Positions 27,022-35,691 are shown, numbered from the stretch's first letter. The stretch: DNA of 64,000 nucleotides from Streptomyces sp. NBC_01591 (GCF_035918155.1 NZ_CP109327.1:62001-126000); one strand, 5' to 3'. Made by a program: numbers and translations. The notes: generated by a model not told the origin, from the sequence alone.

Positions 27022-27695
27022 CCACCGTCCTCATCGTCGACGACCAGACCCTGCAACGACTGGGCTTTCGCATGCTCCTCGAAGCACAGCCGGACATCTC
27101 GGTCGTCGGCGAAGCCTCCCAGGGCCAGGAGGCCGTCCGCCTGACCGCGGAACTGCGTCCCGACGTCGTCCTGATGGACGTCCGGATGCCCGGCGTCAAC
27201 GGCATCGAGGCCACCCGCCGCATCGTCGAGTCCGGCGGCCGTTCGCGGGTTTTGGTCCTGACCACCTTCGACCTCGACGAGTACGCCTACGAGGCCCTGC
27301 GGGCCGGCGCGGCCGGCTTCTTCCTCAAGGACGCACGCCCCGAGGAACTCGTCGTCGGCATCCGGGCCGTGGCGGCCGGCGACAGCGTCATCTCCCCGAG
27401 CCTGACACGCAGACTCATCGACGCCTTCACTACCTCTCACCCACAACGGACGTCCGGCGCTCTTGTGCTCAGCCCCGGACAGCGACGACAACTGGCCGCC
27501 CTGACCGAACGCGAACGCGAAGTTCTCGCCGCCGTTGCCACGGGATGGTCCAACACCGAGATAGCCGCCCACCTCCACCTGGCCGAGTCGACGGTCAAAT
27601 CCCACGTCAGCCGCATCCTGGCAAAGATCGACGTCCGCGACCGCGTACAGGCCGTCATCTTCGCCTACGACGTGGGCCTGGCCCGCCCGCAGTGA
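27018..27695 (+). CDS. NarL/LuxR family response regulator
   Basis: 225 residues. The receiver domain has the acidic pair DD at 8-9, the phosphoacceptor D54 in VVLMDVRMPGV and the conserved Lys in FFLKDARPEE. The C-terminal LuxR HTH is LTEREREVLAAVATGWSNTE followed by AESTVKSHVSRIL. It is the partner of the upstream kinase. Targets are not visible; the adjacent MMPL operon and the downstream metallophosphoesterase are obvious candidates. Confidence 0.93.
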   Translation: MTTVLIVDDQTLQRLGFRMLLEAQPDISVVGEASQGQEAVRLTAELRPDVVLMDVRMPGVNGIEATRRIVESGGRSRVLVLTTFDLDEYAYEALRAGAAGFFLKDARPEELVVGIRAVAAGDSVISPSLTRRLIDAFTTSHPQRTSGALVLSPGQRRQLAALTEREREVLAAVATGWSNTEIAAHLHLAESTVKSHVSRILAKIDVRDRVQAVIFAYDVGLARPQ

Positions 27696-27901
27696 ATCCG
27701 CGCGAGCAGACAGATGGACCCCAGATGCCGCCGTCCGACGCGGCCGTCCCTCCGGCCGGGCGCCCCGCCCCCCGGACCAGCCGACCCTGACCGTTCGACA
27801 ACTCTCCCGGAGCACCCCGCCGCCATGCACCGACACCTCGGCCCCAGCACCCACGACGGGCGATCCGTCTCCAGTCCGTTCCCACCGGCTGAGGCAGCGG
27901 C

Positions 27902-29179
27902 GTGAGCACCCTCGCGCAGGAAGCCACCGTCGCCGCCGTGAGCATCGTCGCCTCGGCCGCCGCACACCGCTACCTCTACCTGAGGCTCGTCAAGGACGTC
28001 ACATCGTCCGCCCGGCTGCGCAGCGCGGGCGGGGCCACGGCGGTCGCCCTCACGGTCCTGGTCCCCACCGGTGTCCTCGCCGCTCAGTACGCGAACCCCA
28101 CACGCATCGCATGGCTGGCCTGGCCGGCCTTCGTGTGGGTCGCCCTGGCCGCCTACCTGCTGATGACGCTCGTCGCCCTGGAGATCCCTGCACGCCTCAC
28201 GGCGCGTGCACTGCGGCGTCGAACCGGAACCGGCCCCGCGATTCCCGCGCAGGCCCCTCGGGCGCCGGTCGTGCAGCAGAGCCAGTCCGTCGCGGCTCCG
28301 ATCATGGGCGCCCCGAATCCCCGACCGGCCCAGGACCCACCGCGGATGGTGGACCGCCGTCTCGTGCTGGCCCGCTCGGTCGCGCTGCTCGCCACCAGTA
28401 CCGCCATGGCCACCACCGGCTACGGCTTTCACCGCGGCCTGGGAGCACCCGATGTGAAAGTCGTGCCCGTGGCCCTGCGCCGACTGCACCCCTCCCTCGA
28501 CGGCATGCGCATCACCATGGCCAGCGACCTCCACCTAGGGCCATTCTTCGGCCGCGCCCACACCGCACGCATGGTCCGGATGATCAACAACACGTCGCCC
28601 GACATCGTCGCCATCGTGGGCGATCTCTCCGACGGCACCGCCGGCGACCTGGCCGCTCACGCCGCGCCGCTCACCCGGCTGTCCTCGACCCACGGCACCT
28701 TCTTCGTCACGGGCAACCACGACTACCGCCACGATGTCGACGCCTGGATCGCCACACTCGCCGACTTCCGCGTTACCACCCTGCGCAACACCCGAACACT
28801 CATCAAACATCGGGGCGGAGCCATCGACCTCGCAGGCGTCACCGACATCACAGGCGAGCAGAACCGCGACACACCCGACTACGACAGGGCCCTCGGCGAC
28901 CGCGACGCCTCCCACCCCGTCGTCCTGCTCGCCCACCAACCTGTGCAGGTGCACGAAGCCGCCCGACACAAAGTCGATCTCCAACTGTCCGGGCACACAC
29001 ACGGCGGAGCCTTCTTCCCCGGCAACCTGCTCGTGCCACTGACCCAACCCCTCACAGCGGGACTGGCTACCATCGACCACACACAGCTCTACGTCTCCCG
29101 CGGAGTCGGAGCATCCCTGCCACCCATCAGAGTCGGAGCACCACCCGACATCACAGTCATCGAACTGCGCAGGCAATAA
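27902..29179 (+). CDS. Membrane-anchored metallophosphoesterase (YkuE/YaeI-like)
   Basis: 425 residues from GTG 27902. Four hydrophobic segments lie in the first 170 residues, the last (LVLARSVALLATSTAMATTG) probably anchoring the catalytic domain. The calcineurin-like domain has all metal motifs in order: SDLHLGPFFG, VGDLSDG, GNHDYRH, LAHQP and SGHTHGGAFFP. Homologous proteins hydrolyse phospholipid-linked or UDP-linked substrates at the membrane. It follows the response regulator by 200 bp and is probably part of the same envelope-related cluster. Confidence 0.9.
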   Translation: MSTLAQEATVAAVSIVASAAAHRYLYLRLVKDVTSSARLRSAGGATAVALTVLVPTGVLAAQYANPTRIAWLAWPAFVWVALAAYLLMTLVALEIPARLTARALRRRTGTGPAIPAQAPRAPVVQQSQSVAAPIMGAPNPRPAQDPPRMVDRRLVLARSVALLATSTAMATTGYGFHRGLGAPDVKVVPVALRRLHPSLDGMRITMASDLHLGPFFGRAHTARMVRMINNTSPDIVAIVGDLSDGTAGDLAAHAAPLTRLSSTHGTFFVTGNHDYRHDVDAWIATLADFRVTTLRNTRTLIKHRGGAIDLAGVTDITGEQNRDTPDYDRALGDRDASHPVVLLAHQPVQVHEAARHKVDLQLSGHTHGGAFFPGNLLVPLTQPLTAGLATIDHTQLYVSRGVGASLPPIRVGAPPDITVIELRRQ

Positions 29180-29298
29180 CGCACGCGTGGCGTCGGCGAT
29201 CAGGACCAGCACAGCCCAGCTGTTCCGGCCCGGCTTCGGTAACCGTGCCGCTCACCCCGCCGGGGCGCCGTGGCTTCTGAGTACACGGGCTACCCTGC

Positions 29299-29409
29299 GG
29301 GTGGTTCCGGAGCATCTGCGGCGATCAGCTGGCTGTTCTCGACCATCAGCCGCTGGTTGACGTTGCGGAGTGCCTGCATGGCGGCCTCTACCTGGCGGCC
29401 GCCCTGACC
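29299..29409 (-). pseudogene. Coiled-coil C-terminal stump
   Basis: On the minus strand this encodes GGRQVEAAMQALRNVNQRLM then VENSQLIAADAPEPPAG and a stop. The heptad-like helix resembles the tail of recombination accessory proteins, but assignment to DUF6262 is only a guess. The rest of 29180-29559 shows no gene. Confidence 0.3.
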
Positions 29410-29559
29410 AGCTAGTCAGCCACTCCCGCGCAGCGGGGGAACCTCAGCGTAACGAGCTGGTGCGTGATAGCGGGTGATGTGTTCTTGCTGGTGGGTGGCA
29501 TGATCCGGATGTGGCGATCATGCTCAGTCGGACGGTTCTCGCGCATCAGGTGTTCACAG

Positions 29560-29793
29560 GGCGTTGTCACGTTGGTGGGTTGTTGATCGGTTGAGGGCGT
29601 GTGGGGGTTGGGCGGGGGCCTGGGTCACGCTGCGGTGGGCGGGGCGGTGGCGCCGGTGATCTGGTCCCAGATCACGAAGCGGGTGGTCATCTCGGTGCGG
29701 TGGTCGGGGGCGGTCCTCCGGTGCCGGCGTGGCCGGAAGTGGGGTGAGATGCCGCTGAACGCGGACAGGAACCGCTGGGCCCCGCCCAGGGGA
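29560..29793 (-). mobile_element. IS6 stump (left end and transposase C-terminus)
   Basis: Starts with the IS6 terminal repeat GGCGTTGTCACGTT and contains, on the minus strand, the end of an IS6 transposase (GGAQRFLSAFSGISPHFRP to TRFVIWDQITGA, stop at 29625). It is cut at about 29793, where ISAzo13 sequence begins. Confidence 0.85.
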
Positions 29794-30265
29794 TTGTAAA
29801 GAATCAACGCGTTGCTTTGGGGGCTCTGGCGCGTTGGTCTGGTATGCGCATACCGAGTGAGGTTCGTGATCAACTCGCCCTGAGGTTCGGGGTGTTGTTT
29901 CCGCATCTGGATGAGCGGCAGCAGCGGCTGGCGCTGGCCACCGAGGCCCGGCTGCTGGGCCACGGCGGGGTCCGGGCCGTCGCGCGCACTGCGGGCGTGA
30001 GCGAAACGACGGTGCGAAAGGGGGTCTTCGAGCTGGAGGGCGGCGAGGATCCGCTGCCCGGGTGGAGGGTTCGCCGCTGTGGTGACGGGGCACAAGAGTG
30101 CCGAGGAGCTGGACCCGCGGCTCGTTCCGGCTCTGCTGGCGCTGGTCGAGCCGGACGAGCGGGGTGATCCCATGTCGCCGCTGCGCTGGACGACCAAGTC
30201 GCTGCGGCACCTGGCCGAGGAGCTCGCCGGGCAGGGGCATCCCGTCTCGGCGCCCACGGTGGGCC
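29794..30265 (+). mobile_element. ISAzo13 family remnant, left end and transposase N-terminus
   Basis: Begins TAAAGAATCAACGCGTTG, matching the terminal repeat of the two full ISAzo13 copies at 49.4-52.9 kb. The coding part starts at ATG 29844 (MRIPSEVRDQLALRFGVLF) and continues through RAVARTAGVSETTVRKGVF. A frameshift follows, then SPLRWTTKSLRHLAEELAGQ before a sharp end near 30265. Unlike the full copies, it keeps the DERGDPMSPL joint in frame. Confidence 0.8.
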
Positions 30266-30358
30266 GGCCACCTCCACGGCGCCGGAACGTACCGCGGCGG
30301 CGGAGGCGCTGACGCTGTTCGCCGACTGGGAGCCAGGCACCTACGACCGCCTGGACTG
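30266..30358 (+). pseudogene. C-terminal stump of unknown gene
   Basis: After the ISAzo13 break the frame encodes ERTAAAEALTLFADWEPGT and YDRLD, then stops at 30358. Protein-like but too short to identify. Confidence 0.3.
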
Positions 30359-30396
30359 AACCGGCACCCACCGCGGCGCCTCGCCCCGGCACGGGG

Positions 30397-30478
30397 TCAG
30401 GTGGGGTTCAGTGGAGTGATGCCGGTACCCGCGTACGGTTCGGGCTCCAGCGACAGGACCGTGATCGGCTCCCCCCCA
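30397..30478 (-). pseudogene. 3' part of unknown gene split by IS110-A
   Basis: Minus-strand codons GGEPITVLSLEPEPYAGTG then ITPLNPT and a stop at 30397. They are the natural continuation of the frame ending TLTVVRMR at 34062, so the two pieces were one gene before IS110-A inserted. Confidence 0.6.
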
Positions 30479-30479
30479 T

Positions 30480-30660
30480 TTACCTTTTTGGTGGCTCCGC
30501 AACGGGGCTCCCGGCCTCCGGGCTCGGCATGACTTCCCCCCTTGTTAACCATGATCCGGGGGGTGGTGTCACCGAGCCCGGAGGCACTGACTGACCGCTG
30601 ATTAGGGGCATGACCACCGACTCTTCGCAGGTCGGGAGGCTCTTCGTAATGTGGATGTGG
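30480..30660 (+). ncRNA. Candidate bridge RNA leader of IS110-A
   Basis: The leader aligns with that of IS110-C (46976-47174). Conserved stems: GCTCCG/CGGGGC (30494-30508), and C6 (30536-30541) with G6 (30558-30563) closing a 16-nt loop whose sequence differs completely from the IS110-C loop. Stem 1 shows a compensatory change (T-G here, C-G in IS110-C). This fits an RNA with fixed stems and variable guide loops. Confidence 0.6.
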
Positions 30661-30710
30661 CGATCGGTGCCGTGGACGAGGCCGGGCAGAAGCACGACCG
30701 GAGGATGCAC

Positions 30711-31519
30711 GTGATCGACACCGGCGACATCGACGTCTATCTCGGCCTGGACGTCGGCAAAGGCGAACACCACGCCACCGCCGTCACCCCGGCAGGGAAG
30801 AAGGCGTTCGACAAGCGCCTGCCCAACACCGAGCCCAAGCTCCGCGAGCTGTTCGCGAAACTCCAGGCCAAGCACGGAACGGTGCTGGTCGTGGGCAGCC
30901 GGCCTCGATCGGAGCCCTGCCGCTGGCGGTGGCCCGGGACATGGGCTGCCCCGTCGCCTACCTGCCCGGTCTGACGATGCGGCGGATCGCCGACCTCTAT
31001 CCCGGCGAGGCCAAGACAGACGCGAGGGACGCGTTCATCATCGCCGACGCCGCCCGCGCGATGCCTCACACTCTGCGCTCGGTCGACCTCGAAGACGAGA
31101 CGATCGCCGAGCTGGAGATGATCGTCGGCTTCGACGACGACCTGACCGGTGAGGCCACCCGGGTCGCGAACCGGCTCCACGGCCTGCTCACCCAGATCCA
31201 CCCGTCCCTGGAACGGGTTCTGGGCCCACGGTTGCAACACCCGGCTGTCCTGGCCCTGCTGGAGCGGTTCGGGTCACCGGCCCAGATCCGCAAGGCAGGC
31301 CGTCGGCGGCTGGTCACGCTGCTGCGGCCGAAGGCGCCGCGGATGGCCGAGCGGCTGGTCGAGGACATATTCACCGCGCTGGACGAGCAGACCGTGGTGG
31401 TTCCCGGCACCGAAGCGGCCGCGCTGATCGTCCCGAGCCTGGCCGGCTCGCTCGCCGCCGTCCTTGACCAGCGCAAGCTCCTGGCCGGGCGCATCGAGGA
31501 ACTGCTGGAGGCCCACCCT
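30711..31519 (+). pseudogene. IS110-A transposase, 5' part
   Basis: GTG at 30711 with GGAGG 6 nt upstream starts VIDTGDIDVYLGLDVGKGEH. A base missing near 30892 shifts the frame. It then continues SIGALPLAVARDMGCPVAYL, DLYPGEAKTDARDAFIIADA and LHGLLTQIHPSLERVLGPRL to EELLEAHP, where IS110-B is inserted. The RuvC-like Asp residues are present. The protein is a close relative of the IS110-C transposase at 47247-48482. Confidence 0.85.
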
Positions 31520-31947
31520 AATGGGCAGTGATGCGGGGCACCGCCAGGCCCACCCCGGCCCGTCGACGCCTTGAAAGAGACTGCGGGCCCCGCATCACCC
31601 TCGTGACGGTGGTCGGTGCCGGAGAAGCCGCGCACACCCCCAGGGACTTGGATCCCTTGGTCAAGAGTCGGCCTCCGGTGCCGTCCAGCGTCACGAGTCC
31701 GTACCCCACCGCATCCAGTCCGATGATCGGATCGTTGAAGTTTGTGGTCCGAGCCGCCCACAGGGGTCACCTCTCACCACGCCTGGAGCCGCCGAGCTCT
31801 GGAGCAGACCGAGGGCCCTGTGAGTCGCTGGGGTCACGAACGGCTAATCGGATGCAGGGCCATCGAGCCCTTCCATTAGGGAGACGCGTGCCCCCGCACG
31901 GCTGCGACCAGCAGGACACCCCAGACCGAGAGGACGAACACGCCACG
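31520..31947 (+). ncRNA. Long structured leader of IS110-B, candidate bridge RNA
   Basis: About 430 bp without a convincing gene precede the transposase. GTGATGCGGGGC (31528-31539) pairs perfectly with GCCCCGCATCAC (31587-31598), a 12-bp stem enclosing 47 nt near the element edge. Position fits the bridge RNA of IS110 elements. Confidence 0.5.
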
Positions 31948-33189
31948 ATGACCGTCACCTGCGGAATCGACTGGGCCAGCGACCACCACGATGTCGCTCT
32001 GATCGACCACGAGGGCACCTTGTTATCCAGGGCCCGAATCAACGACGACCTCGAGGGCCTGCACCAGCTCCTCAGTCTCCTCACCGCTCACGGCGACAGC
32101 GCGAACACCCTGATTCCTGTCGCGATCAAGACCTCCCGCGGCCTCCTTGTGGCCTGCCTGCGAGCCACCGGCCGGCCCGTCTACGCGATCAACCCGATGG
32201 CCGCCGCACGCTACCGCGACCGGCATACGGTCACCCGCAAGAAGTCCGACCACCTCGACGCCATGGTGCTCGCGAACATCTTGCGCACGGACAAGGCCGC
32301 CCACCGGCCGCTGCCCGACGACAGCGAACTCGCCCGCGCTATAGCCGTCCTGGCCCGCGCTCAGCAGGACGCGGTCTGGGACCGCACCCAAGCGGGCAAC
32401 AAACTCCGCTCCCACCTGCGCGAATGCTTCCCCGGCTTCCTCGCGACCTTCCAGCACAACCGCGAAGGAATCAGCAGCAACGTCGCCCGCGTCCTCCTGG
32501 CCGCGGCCCCCACACCCGAACAGGCGGCCAGGCTCACCCGCGTCCAGCTGCGCTCGCTCCTGAAAAGGGCCGGCCGCCAACGCGGCATCGAGGCGGAAGC
32601 CGAACGGCTCCGAGACGCACTGCGCATCCCGCAGATGCGCCAGCCTCCGCAGGTCGAGCAGGCCATGGGCCGCCAGGCCATCGCCCTGCTCAGACAACTT
32701 GATGCCGCCTGCACCAGTGTCGACGACCTCGCCGAAGCGACGGTGGAGTCTTTTGACACGCACCCGGACGCCGAGGTCATCACCAGCTTTCCAGGGCTCG
32801 GGGCTCTCACCGGCGCCCGGGTGCTCGCCGAGATCGGTGACGACCGATCCCGCTTCACCGACGCTAGAGGGCTCAAGGCCTTCGCCGGAGCCGCACCGGT
32901 CACCCGGGCGTCCGGCAGGAGCCTCGCGGTCATGGCCCGACGGGTCAAGAACCAGCGTCTGGCCTCGGTCGGCTATGTCTGGGCCTTCGCCAGCCTGACC
33001 GCTTCACCCGGAGCCCGGGCCCACTACGACCGGCGGCGAGCCGATGGAGACCGTCACACCGCCGCTCAGCGCAACCTCTTCAACCGCATGCTCGGCTGCC
33101 TCCACCACTGCCTTACCAAGCGAACCCGCTATGACGAGCTCGCCGCGTTCCCCGCACCGTCAACCCCACAACTCACCATCGCCGCTTGA
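31948..33189 (+). CDS. IS110 family transposase (IS110-B)
   Basis: 413 residues from ATG 31948 with GAGAGGA upstream. The N-terminal DEDD domain starts CGIDWASDHHDVALIDHEG and includes KKSDHLDAMVLANILRTD. The C-terminal Transposase_20 domain has ITSFPGLGALTGARVLAEIG, then LKAFAGAAPVTRASG with the conserved serine region. The frame is intact, so this is probably an active element. It belongs to a different subgroup from IS110-A and C. Confidence 0.92.
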   Translation: MTVTCGIDWASDHHDVALIDHEGTLLSRARINDDLEGLHQLLSLLTAHGDSANTLIPVAIKTSRGLLVACLRATGRPVYAINPMAAARYRDRHTVTRKKSDHLDAMVLANILRTDKAAHRPLPDDSELARAIAVLARAQQDAVWDRTQAGNKLRSHLRECFPGFLATFQHNREGISSNVARVLLAAAPTPEQAARLTRVQLRSLLKRAGRQRGIEAEAERLRDALRIPQMRQPPQVEQAMGRQAIALLRQLDAACTSVDDLAEATVESFDTHPDAEVITSFPGLGALTGARVLAEIGDDRSRFTDARGLKAFAGAAPVTRASGRSLAVMARRVKNQRLASVGYVWAFASLTASPGARAHYDRRRADGDRHTAAQRNLFNRMLGCLHHCLTKRTRYDELAAFPAPSTPQLTIAA

Positions 33190-33212
33190 CAGATCAACTG
33201 CATCGGATGTCT

Positions 33213-33602
33213 CTTTCCCCGGTCCTGACCTCGATGCCCGGAGTCGGGATCAGGACCGGAGCCAGGATCCTCATCGAGGTCGGCGACGGCAGCAGCTTCC
33301 CCTCCGCCGCCCACCTCGCCGCCTACGCAGGACTCGCCCCGGCAACCCGCAACTCGGGCTCCTCGATCCGAGGCGAACAACCGTCCCGGAGAGGGAACAA
33401 ACAGCTCAAACGGGCCTTCTTCCTCTCCGCGTTCGCAGCCCTGGGCGACCCGACCTCCCGGGCCTACTACGACAAGAAGATCGCCCAGGGCAAGCACCAC
33501 ACTCAGGCCCTCCTCTGCCTCGCGAGACGACGAGCCGATGTCCTCTTCGCGATGCTCCGCGACAGCACCTTCTACGAGCCCCAACCCACCCGATCAGCTT
33601 GA
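33213..33602 (+). pseudogene. IS110-A transposase, 3' part
   Basis: Continues the frame interrupted at 31519: LTSMPGVGIRTGARILIEVG, AAYAGLAPATRNSGSSIRGE, LKRAFFLSAFAALGDPTSRA and the stop at 33602. The joint to the 5' part is exact. Confidence 0.88.
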
Positions 33603-33624
33603 CCGAACACCATGCTGCGAGAGC

Positions 33625-34011
33625 TCACGAGACGGGCTGATCTGCGACGTCTCGGTACTCGTCCACGAGCCGGAAGAAGGCGTCAAGCGGAGGTTCACCA
33701 GGAAGGTTCTCCACAATCGCAGCGTCCCATCCAGTTGCCATCGACCAACCACGGGTCCTGCTGAGCCAAGAGGCAAACCCTCCACTTCCACGATGAAACG
33801 CGAACTCCTCATCGGCATCGTGGACCTGAAGAGCGAGGTGGTAGCCGAACATCATCACCGCCAGTTCCTGCAACGAGCTGTTACGCACCCATGCGTTCGG
33901 CCGCTGCCGAACGGCTTCCAGCAGGTCATAGACGTCCCGCCACTCTTCAGCAGCGCGTGCCTTCGACTCTCCGCCTGGCACCCCCACCGAATCCCCCTCT
34001 CCAGCCGGCAT
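33625..34011 (-). CDS. Conserved hypothetical protein within the right arm of IS110-A
   Basis: A 128-residue soluble protein from ATG 34011, antisense to the transposase. Landmarks are DVYDLLEAVRQRPNAWVRN, LQELAVMMFGYHLALQVHD, then GGFASWLSRTRGWSMATGWD and FFRLVDEYRDVADQPVS. It lies between the IS110-A transposase stop and the IS110-A right terminus. IS110-C has only about 200 bp without a gene in that interval. It resembles Streptomyces hypothetical proteins often found near immunity-type genes; I cannot assign a function. Confidence 0.6.
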   Translation of the reverse strand: MPAGEGDSVGVPGGESKARAAEEWRDVYDLLEAVRQRPNAWVRNSSLQELAVMMFGYHLALQVHDADEEFAFHRGSGGFASWLSRTRGWSMATGWDAAIVENLPGEPPLDAFFRLVDEYRDVADQPVS

Positions 34012-34061
34012 CACCAGCAAGCTAACCCGCCGCCTTGACGAACTACATAGGGGCACCCCCC

Positions 34062-34327
34062 CGCCTTCACCGCATCCGGACCACGGTGAGGGTGCCGTGC
34101 CGGCCGGACCCGGCCAGCACATCCACGACCAGGTCCGTCTCCACCCGCTTATCCGTCTCCACCCGCTTATACGGCTCGCCGCCTGCCGTCCTCTCCCCCA
34201 CCACGACCGCGCCACTCAAGGCCTCACCGACACGAGTCGCAAGGACAGGTTCCAGGCGCGCGGACATTCGGGCCGGCCCGCCCTCGTCCCGGTCGTGGCC
34301 TGCGCCGTCTGCCACAACCGCATTCAT
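34062..34327 (-). pseudogene. 5' part of unknown gene split by IS110-A
   Basis: Minus-strand frame starting at ATG 34327 or, more likely, at an internal ATG (MSARLEPVLATRVGEALSG) and ending TLTVVRMR at the IS110-A edge. It continues at 30397-30478. It contains an 18-bp tandem duplication (34135-34170) that doubles KRVETD. Function unknown. Confidence 0.55.
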
Positions 34328-34364
34328 TCGGAACAGCCAGCCAGAACATTCACCGTAGTCACTG

Positions 34365-34420
34365 GAGAGCCGGATGACCGGGAAACCGTCATGTCCGGTT
34401 CGGCGGGAGGCCGCGCGGAA
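34365..34420 (+). other. Group II intron-like RNA hairpin remnant
   Basis: GGAGAGCCGGATGACCGGGA followed by AACCGTCATGTCCGGTTCGG folds into a stem with a GAAA-type loop. It closely resembles the AGCCGGAUG...GAAA...CAUGUCCGGUUCGG hairpin found in bacterial group II introns near the reverse-transcriptase gene. No RT gene remains. Identification rests on my recollection of the motif. Confidence 0.4.
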
Positions 34421-34454
34421 CAGGACTCGCCCACGGCGAGCACCTCACCGCGCG

Positions 34455-34628
34455 GCCGACCCAACCTCCTGGCTGACCGGATACCACCGCCTCAACCACC
34501 GCTACGAGCGCAAACCAGGCAACTACCTGTCCTGTCTCGGACTTGCCGCCGCCCTCTGCTGCTACAAACGGCTCCTCAAACTGACCATGCAGGAAACGGT
34601 CTCAGCAGCGATCACCACCTGGCTGTGA
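34455..34628 (+). pseudogene. IS5 family transposase, C-terminal stump
   Basis: Encodes SWLTGYHRLNHRYERKPGNY, LSCLGLAAALCCYKRLLKL, then TMQETV and a stop at 34628. The YHRLNxRYER and YKRL motifs are the usual end of IS5-type (DDE_Tnp_1) transposases. Everything upstream is missing. Confidence 0.75.
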
Positions 34629-34707
34629 GACTGCCTGCGCTCGCGTGACCATCGTCGCCCCGTTCACGCGTCTCACGCCCTCGTTCGGATTTGTCTATCG
34701 TGGTGTC

Positions 34708-35366
34708 ATGCGAGCATCGGATGGTTCGGTCGAGTGGCTTGAGGACTTCATCACTGCGTGGCACGGAGCACGTCAACCGAGCTACGGCCTGACCGAGACG
34801 GAACTACCCGACTTCCTCCCAGTACCGCTCCGATGCCTGTATCGCCATGCCGGACGCTGGCCCGGCCCGAATCCGGAGGAGCACTTGCCGGACTCGCCCG
34901 GGATCTTCCAACAACAAGATGTGCTCGTACGCGCCGAGGCCCTGAGCCTTCACGACGGAACGGTCGAGTTCCTCAGCGAGAACCAGGACAGCTGGACATG
35001 TCGTGTTACAGCCGCCGGTCCAGCGGCACCCGTCGTGCTGAGCAACGCCCACTGGATGTGGGACGACGACTCGGAAGGCGAGTACATGCCGCTGACACCA
35101 TCTCTCGAACAGTTCCTCACGAGCTTCGTGCTCCAAGAAACGGTCTTCGGATGCCGCAACCTCGCCACCACCAGCGAGCCGGCGACCCCGACCAGTCGAT
35201 CCCGCTCTGGCTGGACGGCTGGTACGTCTTCGAAGAACCCAGCCACAGCTTCTGGAACGTTGACTCCGCGCTCGTCGCCGACATCAGTGGAACTCGCTGG
35301 GTTGGCTGGAACGGTCCAGACGCGCCCTCAGCCGAGCTCGGCAAGCTGCAAATGATCCGAAGCTAG
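34708..35366 (+). pseudogene. SMI1/KNR4-like (possible immunity) protein, frameshifted
   Basis: From ATG 34708: WLEDFITAWHGARQPSYGLT, LPDFLPVPLRCLYRHAGRW, VLVRAEALSLHDGTVEFLSE, then WTCRVTA and WMWDDDSEGEYMPLTPSLEQ. One base is missing near 35181. The true continuation is GDPDQSIPLWLDGWYVFEEP to the stop at 35366. The PxxLxxLYxxAGR pattern and overall layout resemble SMI1/SUKH-type proteins, many of which protect against toxins. No toxin gene is nearby. Intact length would be about 219 residues. Confidence 0.6.
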
Positions 35367-35691
35367 TGTTCTGCACCCATCGACGCCCTCTCACAAGATC
35401 CTGACCATACGCGGGCCAACACCGCTTCCCAGGCCTTAGAACCCTTCGTTTCCGCTGGTCAACGACGTATCGAGTCTGTACCACCAGCAGACGAAGAACC
35501 TTCTCGTGTCGTACTCACCCCGATCGCCACCCGGTTCCTGGCGTTGCCGTAGAGGAGGCGGATGCGGGCCGGGTGAGGACCAGGGACCGAGCAGCGGAAG
35601 GCGTCGCCCTACGTCGGCAGTCGTTGGGCACTACAGACCGAGCGCACTATCTCCGGTCTCGCGGCGTGCTGCTTCGCTGAGCATGTCTTGC
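35367..35691. other. Region without assignable gene
   Basis: About 325 bp between the SMI1-like pseudogene and the hydrolase. I see no coding pattern, repeat or structure that I can support. Confidence 0.4.

Larger units (their letters stand above)
31520..33210 (+). mobile_element. IS110-B, inserted in the transposase gene of IS110-A
   Basis: Removing 31520-33212 restores ...GCC CAC CCT CTT TCC CCG GTC, matching the homologous frame of IS110-C. CT occurs at both junctions (31518-31519 and 33211-33212), the core dinucleotide used by IS110 elements such as IS621. Length is about 1.69 kb: 430 bp of leader, then one transposase. Confidence 0.85.
30479..34061 (+). mobile_element. IS110-A, carrying IS110-B inside it
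   Basis: Left end at TTACCTTTTTGG (30480) and right end at GACGAACTACATAGGGGCAC (34035-34054) plus a C run. The same two termini bound IS110-C (46976; 48655-48680). Both elements split a host gene that can be rejoined, which confirms the limits within a few bases. The transposase is broken by IS110-B at a CT dinucleotide. About 430 bp between the transposase stop and the right end carry an extra antisense gene. Confidence 0.78.
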
